This document shows, piece by piece, positions 15,978 through 25,043 of a DNA stretch of 32,209 bases. Position 1 is the stretch's first letter. Each line of letters begins with the position of its first letter. The position numbers and the translations under genes were made by a program. The notes under the pieces are model-generated. The model ran no database searches. It had not been told where the DNA came from and was given only the letters and a program-made list of their open reading frames with translations. Source of the stretch: JBPCOB01 sp051000715 (GTDB lineage: Bacteria; Actinomycetota; Actinomycetes; JALYNC01); contig JBPCOB010000172.1 of NCBI GenBank assembly GCA_051000715.1, forward strand, positions 1 to 32,209. The letters run 5' to 3'.

Positions 15978-16670
15978 GTGTCCGAGACCGGCACCCCCCT
16001 GCTGCACGCCGTCGACCTGCACCTGGCCTTCGGCCGGACGACGGCGCTCGACGGCGCGTCGGTCGACGTGCGGCCCGGGGAGGTGCTGGCGCTGCTCGGG
16101 CCCAGCGGGTCGGGGAAGTCCACGCTGCTGCACTGCCTCGCCGGGATCCTGGTCCCGGCAGCGGGGGAGGTGCACTACCGCGGTCAGCGTCTGGATGTGC
16201 TGCCGGACGCCGTTCGCAGCCGGCTGCGGCGAGACGACTTCGGGTTCGTCTTCCAGTTCGGTCAGCTGGTGCCGGAACTGACCGCGCTGGAGAACGTCGC
16301 GCTGCCGCTGCGGCTCGGCGGCGTACGCCGCCGGCCGGCCGAGGACCAGGCACTGTCGTGGTTGGCCCGGCTGGAGGTCGACGACGTCGCCGACCACCGC
16401 CCCGGCGAGATCTCCGGCGGCCAGGGACAGCGGGTCGCCGTGGCGCGCGCGCTGGTCACCGGCCCACGGGTGGTCTTCGCCGATGAGCCGACCGGCGCGC
16501 TCGACTCGTTCAACGGCGAGACCGTCATGACGCTGCTCACCGACGCCGCCCGCGACCAGGGCGCGACGGTCGTTCTGGTGACCCATGAGCCGAGGGTGGC
16601 GGCGTACGCCGACCGAGAGATCGTGCTTCGCGACGGTAAGGTCGCGGCCTACGACGGCGCGCTTCGGTGA
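15978..16670 (+). CDS. ABC transporter ATP-binding protein (LolD/MacB type)
   Basis: The 230-residue ATPase shows Walker A GPSGSGKST (41-49), the Q-loop FQFGQLVPELTALENV (Gln93), the signature ISGGQGQRVAVARAL (SGGQ at 146-149), Walker B VVFADEP (165-171) and the switch His in VLVTHEP. It belongs to the class that pairs with FtsX-like permeases for export or for extracting substrates from the membrane. Its GTG lies one base after the padR stop, and its stop overlaps the permease start (GTGA). All catalytic residues are present. Confidence 0.96.
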   Translation: MSETGTPLLHAVDLHLAFGRTTALDGASVDVRPGEVLALLGPSGSGKSTLLHCLAGILVPAAGEVHYRGQRLDVLPDAVRSRLRRDDFGFVFQFGQLVPELTALENVALPLRLGGVRRRPAEDQALSWLARLEVDDVADHRPGEISGGQGQRVAVARALVTGPRVVFADEPTGALDSFNGETVMTLLTDAARDQGATVVLVTHEPRVAAYADREIVLRDGKVAAYDGALR

Positions 16671-18979
16671 GCCGGCTCTCCACGCTGCTGCTCGGAGTGC
16701 GGCTGGCGCTGGCCGGCGGAGCCGGCCGGCTCGCACTGATGACGACCGGCGTCGGCCTCGGGGTGGCGCTGCTGTTGGGCGGCCTCGGCGTGCTGCCGGC
16801 GTACCACCTGCGCAACGACCGGGTGGCGGACCGGACCCCGGCGGCGGCACTCGACTCGGCCGGCGCGCCGGTGACCAGCCGCGAGGGCGTGGTGACCATA
16901 TCGGTGCCGGACCGCTTCCAGGGCCGGCAGATCACCGTGGTGCGGGTCGCGGCCGTCGGCCGGGCGCCGGTGCCGCCCGGGCTGGCGCGGCTGCCGGCTC
17001 CTGGCGAGATCGCGGTCTCGCCCGCACTCCGCGCGCTGCTCCGCGACCCGGCCAACGGGGTCCTCCGCGCTCGGTACGCCGGACCGGTGGTCGCCACCGT
17101 CGGCGCCGCTGGACTCATCGGCCCGCACGAGCTGCTGGCCTACGTCGGTGTGCAGCGGAGCGCACTGCACGCCGAAGCGGAGCCGCTGCCGGCCTTCGGC
17201 GCCGTATCCGCTTTCCGCGACCTGCCGGCTCCCGGCGAGGTGCGGGTCGCGGTGGGGCTGGCGCTGGTCGGGCTGCTCGTGCCGGTCTTGGTGTTCATCG
17301 CGACGGCAACCCGGCTGTCAGCGGCCGCCCGGGAGCGGCGGCTGGCCGCGATCCGGCTGGTCGGCGCCACACCGGAGCAGGCGCGGCTGCTCGCCGCCGC
17401 CGAGGCGGGGGTGGCGGCGACGGTAGGCGCGGTCCTCGGCGGGGTGCTGTTCCTGGCCTTGCGCCAGGTAGCGGCGGCCGCGCTACCGGTGCCGGCCGGG
17501 GTGTTCCCCGCCGACCTGGCCCCGCCGGCGGAGCAGGCCGGGCTGGTGCTGCTCGGCGCACCCGTGCTCGCCGTCGCCACCGGACGGGCTGCGCTGCGCC
17601 ATGTCGTCACCAGCCCGCTCGGCGTCACCCGACAGGCCCGGGTACGGCGGGCCGGCCCCGCCCGACTGTTGCCGCTTGGCACCGGGCTGGTCCTCCTGGC
17701 GCTCGCCGGAGTAAACGCGCGGGCGGTGACCGGCGGTCGCTGGTACGGCGCGGTCTTGCTGCTCGGCGGAGCGGCTTTCGTGCTGATCGGGCTGGCGGTC
17801 GGCATGCCGGCGCTCGCCCGGCTCGCCGCCGCCGGGCTGCTCCGAACGGGCGGGGGAGTGGCCGGCCAGCTCGCCGCCCGCCGGCTCCAGCTGGACCCGA
17901 CACCGGTCGCCCGGGTCGTCACGGGCTCGGTGCTCGTGGTCTTCGTCACCGGCTGGCTGATGGCGTTCCTGCCGCTGCTGGCTCGCGCCAGCAGCACCCC
18001 GTACCACGAATTGGCCGCCGCCGTACGGCCCGGCACCCTTCTGATCCAGAACGGCGCGAATGCCGAGGTCGCCAGCCGGGCTTCACGAGTGCCCGGCGTT
18101 CGGGGGGTGAGCCTGGTCCGGCAGATCAACGGGCGGACACCCACCGCCGCCACGGACGGTACGGGTCTGTCGATCGTCCTGGTGGACTGCGCCGCCTTGA
18201 ACGCCCTCCTGCGCCGGCCGCTGCCACGCTGCGGTGAAGTGCCCGGCTACCGGATGGTCTCCGCCGGCCCCCAGCTCGCCCCCGCGCCAGGCGAGCTGGT
18301 GACGCCGGACACGCCCTATTCCGGACCCGCGATTCGCGTGCCGGCCGGACTGCTGCCGGTGGCGCGGGCGCAGGATTTCAGCGAGCTCGGCCTGTACGGC
18401 GACCTTGTGCTCTCTCCCGCCGCTGTACCACGCGAGGCGCTGGCTGCGGCGGAGAGTGGAGCAATGTTCATCGGGACCGACGGCCGCCCGGACACCGTAG
18501 AGCGGGTCCGTACGGCGTTGGCCGGGACTTCTGCCTTCGATGTCGTGACACCGGCGGACCTCATCGCCGACGCCGAGCGACCGGCGACCGTCTATACCCG
18601 GCTGCTGCTGCTGGGGGTGCTGGTCGCCGTCCTCGTGGCTGCCGCGTCACTGGCGTTGACCAGCGTGGACGCCGTACGGGAACAGCGGCGCAGCTTCGCG
18701 GCGCTGGTGGCCGCCGGAACACCGACCGGAGTGTTGCGGCGCAGTGTCCTGGTGCAGACGGTCCTTCCGCTTTTCCTCGGGGTGGCCGTCGCGACCGCCT
18801 GCGCCGGCTTCGCTGCCGCGGTCTACCTCGGCATCGGCGGGGAGCCGCGGGTTGGAGTGCCGTGGCTATCGATGGTCGGTATCGGTGCGGCGGCCGTCGT
18901 CGCGGTTTCGCTGGCCACCGCCGCGACGCTGCCGGCCGTCCGAGCCGCCACCCGCCCCTCGGCGCTGCGCACCGAGTAG
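16667..18979 (+). CDS. FtsX-like ABC transporter permease
   Basis: The 770-residue membrane protein has one N-terminal hydrophobic helix, a first extracytoplasmic region, a group of FtsX helices (from about 186 on, with RRLAAIRLVGATPEQARLLAAAEAG), further central helices, a second extracytoplasmic region (about 440-620) and a final FtsX domain (VREQRRSFAALVAAGTPTGVLRRSVLVQ). This two-FtsX-domain plan is typical of actinobacterial export permeases. The repeated 'RR..AA.R..GA/GTP' coupling helices contact the ATPase encoded upstream. The substrate is unknown, with drugs, peptides or lipids all possible. The GTG start overlaps the ATPase stop. A short hairpin (GCGAC-TTTAC-GTCGC, 18979-18993) follows the stop codon. 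Confidence 0.92.
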   Translation: MSRLSTLLLGVRLALAGGAGRLALMTTGVGLGVALLLGGLGVLPAYHLRNDRVADRTPAAALDSAGAPVTSREGVVTISVPDRFQGRQITVVRVAAVGRAPVPPGLARLPAPGEIAVSPALRALLRDPANGVLRARYAGPVVATVGAAGLIGPHELLAYVGVQRSALHAEAEPLPAFGAVSAFRDLPAPGEVRVAVGLALVGLLVPVLVFIATATRLSAAARERRLAAIRLVGATPEQARLLAAAEAGVAATVGAVLGGVLFLALRQVAAAALPVPAGVFPADLAPPAEQAGLVLLGAPVLAVATGRAALRHVVTSPLGVTRQARVRRAGPARLLPLGTGLVLLALAGVNARAVTGGRWYGAVLLLGGAAFVLIGLAVGMPALARLAAAGLLRTGGGVAGQLAARRLQLDPTPVARVVTGSVLVVFVTGWLMAFLPLLARASSTPYHELAAAVRPGTLLIQNGANAEVASRASRVPGVRGVSLVRQINGRTPTAATDGTGLSIVLVDCAALNALLRRPLPRCGEVPGYRMVSAGPQLAPAPGELVTPDTPYSGPAIRVPAGLLPVARAQDFSELGLYGDLVLSPAAVPREALAAAESGAMFIGTDGRPDTVERVRTALAGTSAFDVVTPADLIADAERPATVYTRLLLLGVLVAVLVAAASLALTSVDAVREQRRSFAALVAAGTPTGVLRRSVLVQTVLPLFLGVAVATACAGFAAAVYLGIGGEPRVGVPWLSMVGIGAAAVVAVSLATAATLPAVRAATRPSALRTE

Positions 18980-19267
18980 CGACTTTACGTCGCACCCGCG
19001 GGCGAGAACTGGTCGCCGGGCCAGCGCTCCACGTTGGACCAGACCAGTGGAGTGATCACTATGGCAAGCGGCGCCTCCAATTGGTGGCTATTGCAACTTT
19101 CTCGGTTCGGTACTAAGTTGGTGACCGGCCGGCATCCGCCTCCCGCGTCCTCCCAACCGCACGGCTACCGGGTTTCACTCCAGTGATCCATTCGGTGTCA
19201 ATGCCGTCGCAGGGACCACCCCAGGGTCGCCTTTCCTGCATGAGGAACCAGGAGAAGGTTCGCTAAG
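18980..19267. other. Intergenic region before the PHP-type gene
   Basis: These 288 bases are visibly richer in A and T than the flanking exporter genes. They contain the small hairpin at 18979-18993 just after the permease stop, a perfect 10-bp palindrome AGTGATCACT at 19051-19060 and a second copy of AGTGATC at 19182-19188. AGGAGAAGG lies about nine bases before the next gene and is its ribosome binding site. No confident promoter is visible: TTGCAA and TACTAA occur near 19090-19115 but with too short a spacer. Confidence 0.4.
19061..19186 (+). other. Possible 41-codon leader ORF
   Basis: An ATG follows GGAG at eight bases and opens a 41-codon frame (MASGASNWWLLQLSRFG...) that ends 81 bases before the PHP gene. 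The palindrome AGTGATCACT touches its start. I recognise no family, and the length is within chance for this composition. It could be a leader peptide or simply non-coding. Confidence 0.18.
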
Positions 19268-21220
19268 ATGTGTGATGACTACGGTCACGACGATTTCTGC
19301 AACCTGGCGCCGTTGGCTGGCGAGCCGTCCGGTATCACCCGGCGAAGCGCCCTGCGCGCCGGGCTGCTCCTCCCAGTGGCCGCCTGGCTCACCAGTCGCG
19401 GCCGGGTTGCCAGGGCGGGCGGCGTTTCCCCAAGGATCATCAACAGCTCCGGCGAGACTGCGCGAGTTATGGCGATGCACCTGCACGGATCGTTTAGCGA
19501 AGGCAGCGGCTCATGGGAGGGGCACTTCGCTCAGGCCGCCCTCAACCACGTCGACGTGATCATGCCGGCGGATCACGACTGGCGGGCCAGGCTGGTGAAC
19601 TACCGGCAGGCCTACCACTTCACGGCAATGAGCGAGGTCGGACCGGACGGTACCTGGCGGCTGCGAACCACGACCGGTACCGGCCTGGCAACGGGGAGCG
19701 GGGCAACCATCTCACCCCTTCAGTCCCCGGCAGACTCCGGCGGTGGCTCCCTCTACGTGTTGGCCAAGGCGGCCGGTACCGCCGCGGCGAGCCTTTCGGT
19801 GCTGGTGGACGACGGGCCGGCGCGCAAGAACTACCATGGCACCTTGCTCGGCCGCACGTTGGGGCTGAGCGTCTATCCGGTCCAGTCCGTCCGCGCCGCC
19901 GCGATGGCCCTGCGGGTGACGTGCTCCCTGCACCCGTCGGTATCACAGCAGCCTCTTCAGGTCCTCTACCGGTTCTGCACCGACGTGGCGGCCGCCACCT
20001 ACGGCGTCAAGGGCGGCGTAGGGACCGTCACGCTGCCCGTGACGGCCAACAGCTGGAACACGTTGACTTTTGACTTGCAAGCAGACCTCCAGCAGCTTTG
20101 GCCAGGCATCATCGCGGCCGACAACGCGATTAGCCTGCTCGAGCTGGTGGCCACCGGGAGCGGATCCCTGCAGGCCGAGGGCAACTTCGCTGCCCTGACC
20201 CTCACTCACCTGAGCGACTACAACGCCCTATCTGCGTTGGACAGCGTCATCGGGGCATATCGGTCGAGGTACCCGGGACTTTTCGTGCTGATGGGTTCGG
20301 AGGACTCCTTCGACCACCACTTCTGCCGCATCGGCGGTACGCCTTTTCTCTACGACTATCCTGCTACCGGCGCCACGAACCCGCGGTTTGGCAACGGGGT
20401 GGCAAATTACCAGGTGGCGCAGATAAAGGCGAACGGGGGCGTAGCGTCGCTGAACCACCCCTACGGCGTAACGCTGGGGGGCGTGTTGTCGCAAAGCCAG
20501 CAGGATGCGAAGCGTGCCTCGACGGCGCAAAGCCTTCTCGGCGTGCGCGCATTCCGGGCCGACGTGCTGGAAGTGGGCTACGCCTCACGGGGAGGGGTCG
20601 ACCTCAAGCACCATCAGCAACTGTGGGACACGCTGTCGCGCAACGGCCTGTACCTGACCGCCGACGGGGTGTCCGACGACCACGGCGGAAAGAACTGGGT
20701 AACCCAGCAGAACCGGTTTGTCACCTGCCCGTGGACCGGAGTGCTGGACGAGCCCTCCCTTCTGGCCGCGCTCCGTAGCGGCCGGGCGTACGTCGGCCTC
20801 CTCGGCACGTTCGTTGCGGGCGCACAGGCGAGCGCCGCCGGAATCGACCTGAACATGGAGGGAGTGCGCATGGGCCAGGTCTCGCTGCGGACCGACACCG
20901 GCGTCGCGACCAGGACGCTGACGGTCAACGCTCAGGGGCTGCCGGCCGGAAGCCAGGTGGTCCTGGTCCAAGGCCCGGTCGATTACGCCGGCAAGGCGAC
21001 GCCGGCCCCGGGGACCAGCTTGGGACCGTCGCTGCCGGCCAGTGCGTTCGCCGGCGGCCCTCAGGACATCACGGTGGACACGTCCGTTTCCACCTTCGTC
21101 CGGGCCGACGTCATCGACTCCTACGGTCGAACAATCGCCTTCTCCAACCCGATCTGGCAGCTGCGCGAGACGCCTCCCAGCTCGGCGCCCGTCCCTGCCA
21201 ACCGACTAAGCGGCTTCTGA
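19268..21220 (+). CDS. Tat-exported PHP-type metal-dependent phosphoesterase with large insertion
   Basis: The 650-residue protein has a twin-arginine signal (TRRSALRAG at 24-32 followed by a hydrophobic stretch and ARAGG), so it should be exported folded. Metal-binding motifs of the PHP fold follow: HLH (71-73), ADHDW (101-105), GSED with DHH (343-351), NHPYG (396-400) and DGVSDDHGG (466-474). Between the second and third motifs lies a beta-rich, Ser/Thr/Gly-rich segment of about 190 residues (roughly 125-315) that looks like an inserted sandwich domain. A beta-rich C-terminal part follows from about residue 530. CehA/McbA-like family members hydrolyse phosphate or carbamate esters, but the substrate here is unknown. 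The start has AGGAGAAGG nine bases upstream. The gene stands alone, and its third codon positions are less GC-rich than its neighbours', which suggests recent acquisition. Confidence 0.82.
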   Translation: MCDDYGHDDFCNLAPLAGEPSGITRRSALRAGLLLPVAAWLTSRGRVARAGGVSPRIINSSGETARVMAMHLHGSFSEGSGSWEGHFAQAALNHVDVIMPADHDWRARLVNYRQAYHFTAMSEVGPDGTWRLRTTTGTGLATGSGATISPLQSPADSGGGSLYVLAKAAGTAAASLSVLVDDGPARKNYHGTLLGRTLGLSVYPVQSVRAAAMALRVTCSLHPSVSQQPLQVLYRFCTDVAAATYGVKGGVGTVTLPVTANSWNTLTFDLQADLQQLWPGIIAADNAISLLELVATGSGSLQAEGNFAALTLTHLSDYNALSALDSVIGAYRSRYPGLFVLMGSEDSFDHHFCRIGGTPFLYDYPATGATNPRFGNGVANYQVAQIKANGGVASLNHPYGVTLGGVLSQSQQDAKRASTAQSLLGVRAFRADVLEVGYASRGGVDLKHHQQLWDTLSRNGLYLTADGVSDDHGGKNWVTQQNRFVTCPWTGVLDEPSLLAALRSGRAYVGLLGTFVAGAQASAAGIDLNMEGVRMGQVSLRTDTGVATRTLTVNAQGLPAGSQVVLVQGPVDYAGKATPAPGTSLGPSLPASAFAGGPQDITVDTSVSTFVRADVIDSYGRTIAFSNPIWQLRETPPSSAPVPANRLSGF

Positions 21221-21276
21221 GGCACGCCCTCTCCCGTGCGAGGATCGCTGCGGGGCTGGACGAAGTGGGAGGTCGA

Positions 21277-22251
21277 GTGAAGCTGCTGGTCACCGGCGGG
21301 GCGGGCTACATCGGCAGCGTGGTGGCGGCCCAGCTGCTGGCCGAGGGGCACGAGGTCACCGTGCTGGACGACCTGTCCACCGGTCACGAGGACGCCGTAC
21401 CGGACGGCGCAAAGCTGGCCGCGGTAAGCCTGCTCGACCCGGACGCGCTCGCGACCACCCTCGGCGAGGGCTACGACGGCGTCCTGCACTTCGCCGCGAA
21501 GTCGCTGGTGGGCGAGTCGGTGGCGCGCCCGGAGCTCTACTACCGCAACAACGTCTGCGGCACGCTCAACCTGCTCGACGCCATGCGGGCGGCCGGCGTA
21601 CGCCGGCTGGTGTTCTCCTCCACTGCCGCGGTGTACGGCGAGCCGGAGCGCACACCCATCGAGGAAACTGCCGCGACGGTGCCGACCAACCCGTACGGAA
21701 ACTCCAAGCTCGCGATCGACCGCATGATCGCCGATGAGTCGGCCGCGCACGGACTGGCGGCGGTCAGCCTGCGCTACTTCAACGTCGCCGGCGCCAGCGG
21801 CCGCTACGGCGAGCGGCACACCACCGAGACCCATCTCATCCCCATCGTGCTGCAGGTGGCCGCCGGCGAGCGCGCCTCCGTCCAGGTGTTCGGCAGCGAC
21901 TACTCCACGGCCGACGGGACCGCCGTGCGGGACTACATCCACGTCGAAGACCTCGGGCATGCTCACCTTCTCGCGCTCGACGCCGTGACTCCGAGCTCGC
22001 ATGCGGTCTACAACCTCGGCAACGGCACGGGCTTCTCGGTGCGCGAGGTGGTCGAGGTCGCCCGTCGGGTGACCGGTCACCCGATCCCGGCGCGAGAGGC
22101 ACCGCGGCGGCCGGGGGACCCGGCGGTCCTGGTGGCCTCCTGCGCGAAGATCCGTGCCGAGCTCGGCTGGACGCCGGCCAAGCCGGACCTGGAGTCGATG
22201 GTCGGCGATGCCTGGACCTGGCGACAGCGGTACGGGGCGCCATCGGGGTGA
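21277..22251 (+). CDS. galE: UDP-glucose 4-epimerase
   Basis: The 324-residue extended short-chain dehydrogenase interconverts UDP-galactose and UDP-glucose. The NAD motif GGAGYIG is at residues 7-13 and the catalytic YxxxK at Tyr140/Lys144 (NPYGNSK). The active-site hydroxyl region is SSTAAVYG, where Thr116 stands at the usual serine position, and LRYFNVAGA, ADGTAVRDYIHVEDL and NLGNGTGFSV are all typical of GalE. The GTG at 21277 has GGGAGG just upstream and gives the standard start VKLLVTGG; a GTG at 21265 would add four residues. The stop overlaps the galK start (GTGA), so both form an operon. Confidence 0.95.
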   Translation: MKLLVTGGAGYIGSVVAAQLLAEGHEVTVLDDLSTGHEDAVPDGAKLAAVSLLDPDALATTLGEGYDGVLHFAAKSLVGESVARPELYYRNNVCGTLNLLDAMRAAGVRRLVFSSTAAVYGEPERTPIEETAATVPTNPYGNSKLAIDRMIADESAAHGLAAVSLRYFNVAGASGRYGERHTTETHLIPIVLQVAAGERASVQVFGSDYSTADGTAVRDYIHVEDLGHAHLLALDAVTPSSHAVYNLGNGTGFSVREVVEVARRVTGHPIPAREAPRRPGDPAVLVASCAKIRAELGWTPAKPDLESMVGDAWTWRQRYGAPSG

Positions 22252-23176
22252 GCCCCAAGCCCCACCGCTTGGAAGTCTCCGCCGCCTTTGTCGAGCGCAC
22301 CGGCCGGGCGCCGGAGGGACTATGGGCTGCGCCCGGCCGGGTGAACCTGATGGGCGAGCACACCGACTACAACGACGGCTTCGTGCTCCCGCTGGCGATC
22401 GACCGGCAGGTCGTGGCGGCGGCAGGTCGGCGCACCGACGGCGGGCTGCGGATGTGGTCGCTGCTGGAGGAGGACGAGCCGGTCTGCACCGGGCTGGACG
22501 AGCTGGCGCCGGGCAGCGTCAAGGGCTGGGCAGCGTACGTCGCCGGCGTCGCGTGGGCGCTGGGGGAGGAGCGGGTGCCGATCGGCGGGGCCGACATCGT
22601 CCTGTCGGGGAACGTTCCGGTCGGCGCCGGGCTGGGCTCGAGCGCAGCGCTTGAGTGCGTCACCGGGCTGGCCTTCGACGACCTGTACGGCGTAGGCATG
22701 TCGCCGGTGGAGCGGGCCCTGCTGGCCCAGCGGGCGGAGAACGAGTACGTGGGCGTTCCCTGCGGGGCCATGGACCAGATGGCGTCAACCCTCGGCCGGG
22801 CCGGCTTCGCGCTCTTCCTGGACACCCGGTCGCTGCAGCACGAGCAGGTGCCGCTGCGCCTTGACGCCGCCGGGCTGTCACTGGGCAGTGGTCCGACCTC
22901 GGTCCGCTGCTCACTGCCTCGCACGCCTCCCTGCGGGACGACTACCGGGTCTCCAGCGCGGAGCTGGACACGGCGGTGGAGGCTGCCTTGCTCGGCGGAG
23001 CGGTCGGTGCCCGGATGACCGGGGCCGGCTTCGGTGGCAGCGCGATCGCGCTTGTGCCGCTAGCGGCCGTCGATTCCGTCACGACCGCGGTCAGCCAGGT
23101 CTTCGCCGACCGCCACTTCGGCCTCCCGGTGATCTTCCCCGCCGTCTCCTCCGACGGGGCCCGCCGGCTGGGCTGA
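22248..23176 (+). pseudogene. galK: Galactokinase, disrupted by internal deletion and frameshift
   Basis: The 5' frame (22248 to about 22883) encodes the first 212 residues of galactokinase, with GRVNLMGEHTDYNDG (31-44), the GHMP ATP loop PVGAGLGSSAA (124-134) and the catalytic Asp176 in PCGAMDQ. After LDAAGLSL the reading frame turns to nonsense. The family's C-terminal sequence reappears in a different frame from about 22892: LGPLLTASHASLRDDYRVS, ELDTAVEAALLGG and GARMTGAGFGGSAIALV, ending at 23176. Compared with normal galactokinases of about 380-400 residues, roughly 80 codons between these points are missing and the join is out of frame. A product read from the GTG start would stop near 23018 with a scrambled tail. 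GalE upstream is intact. Confidence 0.85.
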
Positions 23177-23304
23177 CCAAAGCGCCGGAGCGCGGGGCGA
23201 ACCTGAGACCCGCGGCACAAGTTCGTGTGGGGCTCCGCCGCCACGAAATCATCGGCGGTCAGTCCGCGGCGGTGGCGCCCGGGAGGTCGTGCCAGGCTGC
23301 CGCC

Positions 23305-24120
23305 GTGCGTCTGGCCACATGGAACGTCAACTCGGTGAACGCCCGGCTGCCCCGCCTGCTCGATTGGCTGGCTCGGGTAAGCCCCGACGTCTGCTGCCTG
23401 CAGGAGACCAAGTCCGCCGACGCGGCGTTCCCGACCGCGCAGGTGGGCCAGCTCGGTTACGTCGTCGCCCACCACGGTGACGGGCGCTGGAACGGGGTGG
23501 CGATCCTGAGCCGGGTTGGCCTGGACGACGTACGCCGCGGTCTGCTGGCCGACCCCTTGGGCGATGCGGCCGAGGCACGGTGCGTCGCCGCCACCTGCGC
23601 TGGCCTGCGAGTCTACTCGGTCTACGTGCCGAACGGCCGGGCACTGGACGACCCGCAGTACCCGTACAAGTTGGCCTGGCTGGCCTCGCTGCAGCAGGCG
23701 CTTGCCACGGCGCACGGTCCGGCCGACCGGGTGGTCGTCTGCGGCGACTTCAACGTCGCGCCGAGCGACGCCGACGTGTGGGACCCGGTGCTGTTCGTCG
23801 GCTCCACCCATGTCAGTGCGGCCGAACGTGCGGCGCTGGCGGCTCTCACCGCGCTCGGCCTGCGTGACGTGGTCCGGGATCGGCACCCCGAGCCCGAGCC
23901 GGTCTACACCTACTGGGACTACCGGGCCGGCGCGTTCCACCGGCGAATGGGCATGCGGATCGACCTGGTGCTGGCCTCGGAGCCGGTGGCGGCCGGCGTA
24001 CGGGACGTCTACGTCGACCGAGAGGCCCGCAAAGGCAAGGGACCCTCCGATCACGCGCCGGTCGTGGTCGACCTGGACTGCCGCCGTCACGGCAGGCGGG
24101 GGAGCACCTCGCGCTCGTAG
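23305..24120 (+). CDS. xth: Exodeoxyribonuclease III (AP endonuclease)
   Basis: The 271-residue enzyme of the exonuclease III family removes nucleotides and cuts at abasic sites in base-excision repair. It shows WNVNSVNARL (6-15), LQETK with metal-binding Glu34, the conserved YVPNGRALDDPQYPYKLAWL, GDFNVAPSDADVWDP and PSDHAPVVVDL with the catalytic Asp-His. The GTG at 23305 gives the classic start VRLATWNVN. The frame is open further upstream but only as a shadow of galK. Its 3' end overlaps the convergent F420 gene by 34 bases. Confidence 0.94.
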   Translation: MRLATWNVNSVNARLPRLLDWLARVSPDVCCLQETKSADAAFPTAQVGQLGYVVAHHGDGRWNGVAILSRVGLDDVRRGLLADPLGDAAEARCVAATCAGLRVYSVYVPNGRALDDPQYPYKLAWLASLQQALATAHGPADRVVVCGDFNVAPSDADVWDPVLFVGSTHVSAAERAALAALTALGLRDVVRDRHPEPEPVYTYWDYRAGAFHRRMGMRIDLVLASEPVAAGVRDVYVDREARKGKGPSDHAPVVVDLDCRRHGRRGSTSRS

Positions 24121-25043
24121 AAGGCGAAGAAGCCCTCCTGGTCCGGGCCGATCTGTCCGACGTACACCTCGTCGAAGCCGGCGTCGACGTACTGCTGCAC
24201 GGCCTCCACGTGCCGGTCGACGTCCGGACCGCACACGATCGAGTCGCCGATCATCTCCTCGGTGACCAGCGACGACGCCTGCTCGAAGTGCCGTGGCGTC
24301 GGCAGCACCTGGGAAAGCTCGCCGGGCAGACCGGAGTTCGGCCACAGTCTGTACGCCGTTTTCAGTGCCGAGCCTTCGTCGGTCCCCCAGCAGACCTTCA
24401 GTCCGGCCTGCGTCGGCTTGTCGCCGCCACCGGCGGCCCGGAACTGCCGCACCATTTCCGGGTCGGGCATCGTGGATATGTAGCCGTCGCCGATGCGCCC
24501 GGCCAGCTCGATCGACTTCGGCCCGAAACCAGAGATCAGGATGGGCGGCGGGGTATCCGGCAGGCTGTATATGCGGGCATTCTCGACGGTGTAGTGCTTG
24601 CCCCGATGGCTGGTCGTCTGCCCTTCCCAGAGCGCTCGGATGACCTCGATGGACTCCTCAAGCATCTCCAGCCGTACGTCGGTCTCCGGCCAGACATCGC
24701 CGAAGATGTGCTCGTTGAGCGCCTCCCCGGTGCCCACACCGAGCCCGAACCGACCCGGCAGCAGGACCGCGCTTGTCGCCGCCGCCTGTGCGATCACGGC
24801 GGGATGGATGCGCATCATCGGACAGGTGACCGCGGTGGTGACAGGTATCCGGTCGGTGGCTTGGCCGATCGCGCCGATGACCGACCAGACGAAGGCGCTC
24901 TGTCCCTGCTCGTCGTTCCACGGGTGGTAGTGGTCGGAGATCCACAGCGACTGGAAGCCGGCCCGTTCGGCGCGAACGGCCTGCTCGACCAGCGCTTCGG
25001 GGCTGTGCTCCTCGCTGGACAGGAAGTAGCCGATCTTGGCCAT
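24087..25043 (-). CDS. F420-dependent LLM-class oxidoreductase (TIGR03557-like)
   Basis: The 318-residue protein is a luciferase-like TIM-barrel protein beginning AKIGYFLSSEEHSP, with LWISDHYHPW, TCPMMRIHPAVIAQAAATSAVLLPGRFGLGVGTGEALNEHIFG and GDGYISTMPDPE. These match the F420-dependent subfamily related to F420 glucose-6-phosphate dehydrogenase. The physiological substrate is not known, and reductive detoxification or sugar/alcohol oxidation are options. The ATG at 25043 shares its base with the stop of the upstream DUF2382 gene (TGATG), so the two are translationally linked. The presence of F420 chemistry also supports an actinomycete host. Confidence 0.92.
   Translation of the reverse strand: MAKIGYFLSSEEHSPEALVEQAVRAERAGFQSLWISDHYHPWNDEQGQSAFVWSVIGAIGQATDRIPVTTAVTCPMMRIHPAVIAQAAATSAVLLPGRFGLGVGTGEALNEHIFGDVWPETDVRLEMLEESIEVIRALWEGQTTSHRGKHYTVENARIYSLPDTPPPILISGFGPKSIELAGRIGDGYISTMPDPEMVRQFRAAGGGDKPTQAGLKVCWGTDEGSALKTAYRLWPNSGLPGELSQVLPTPRHFEQASSLVTEEMIGDSIVCGPDVDRHVEAVQQYVDAGFDEVYVGQIGPDQEGFFAFYEREVLPRLP

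Noticed and set aside
19081..19116. Promoter TTGCAA / TACTAA before the exported phosphoesterase
   Set aside because: The spacer is only 14 bases, too short for a normal sigma-70 promoter, and no alternative pairing is convincing.
22870..22990. Programmed ribosomal frameshift in galK
   Set aside because: A long block of conserved sequence is missing at the junction, so a frameshift alone could not restore the protein.
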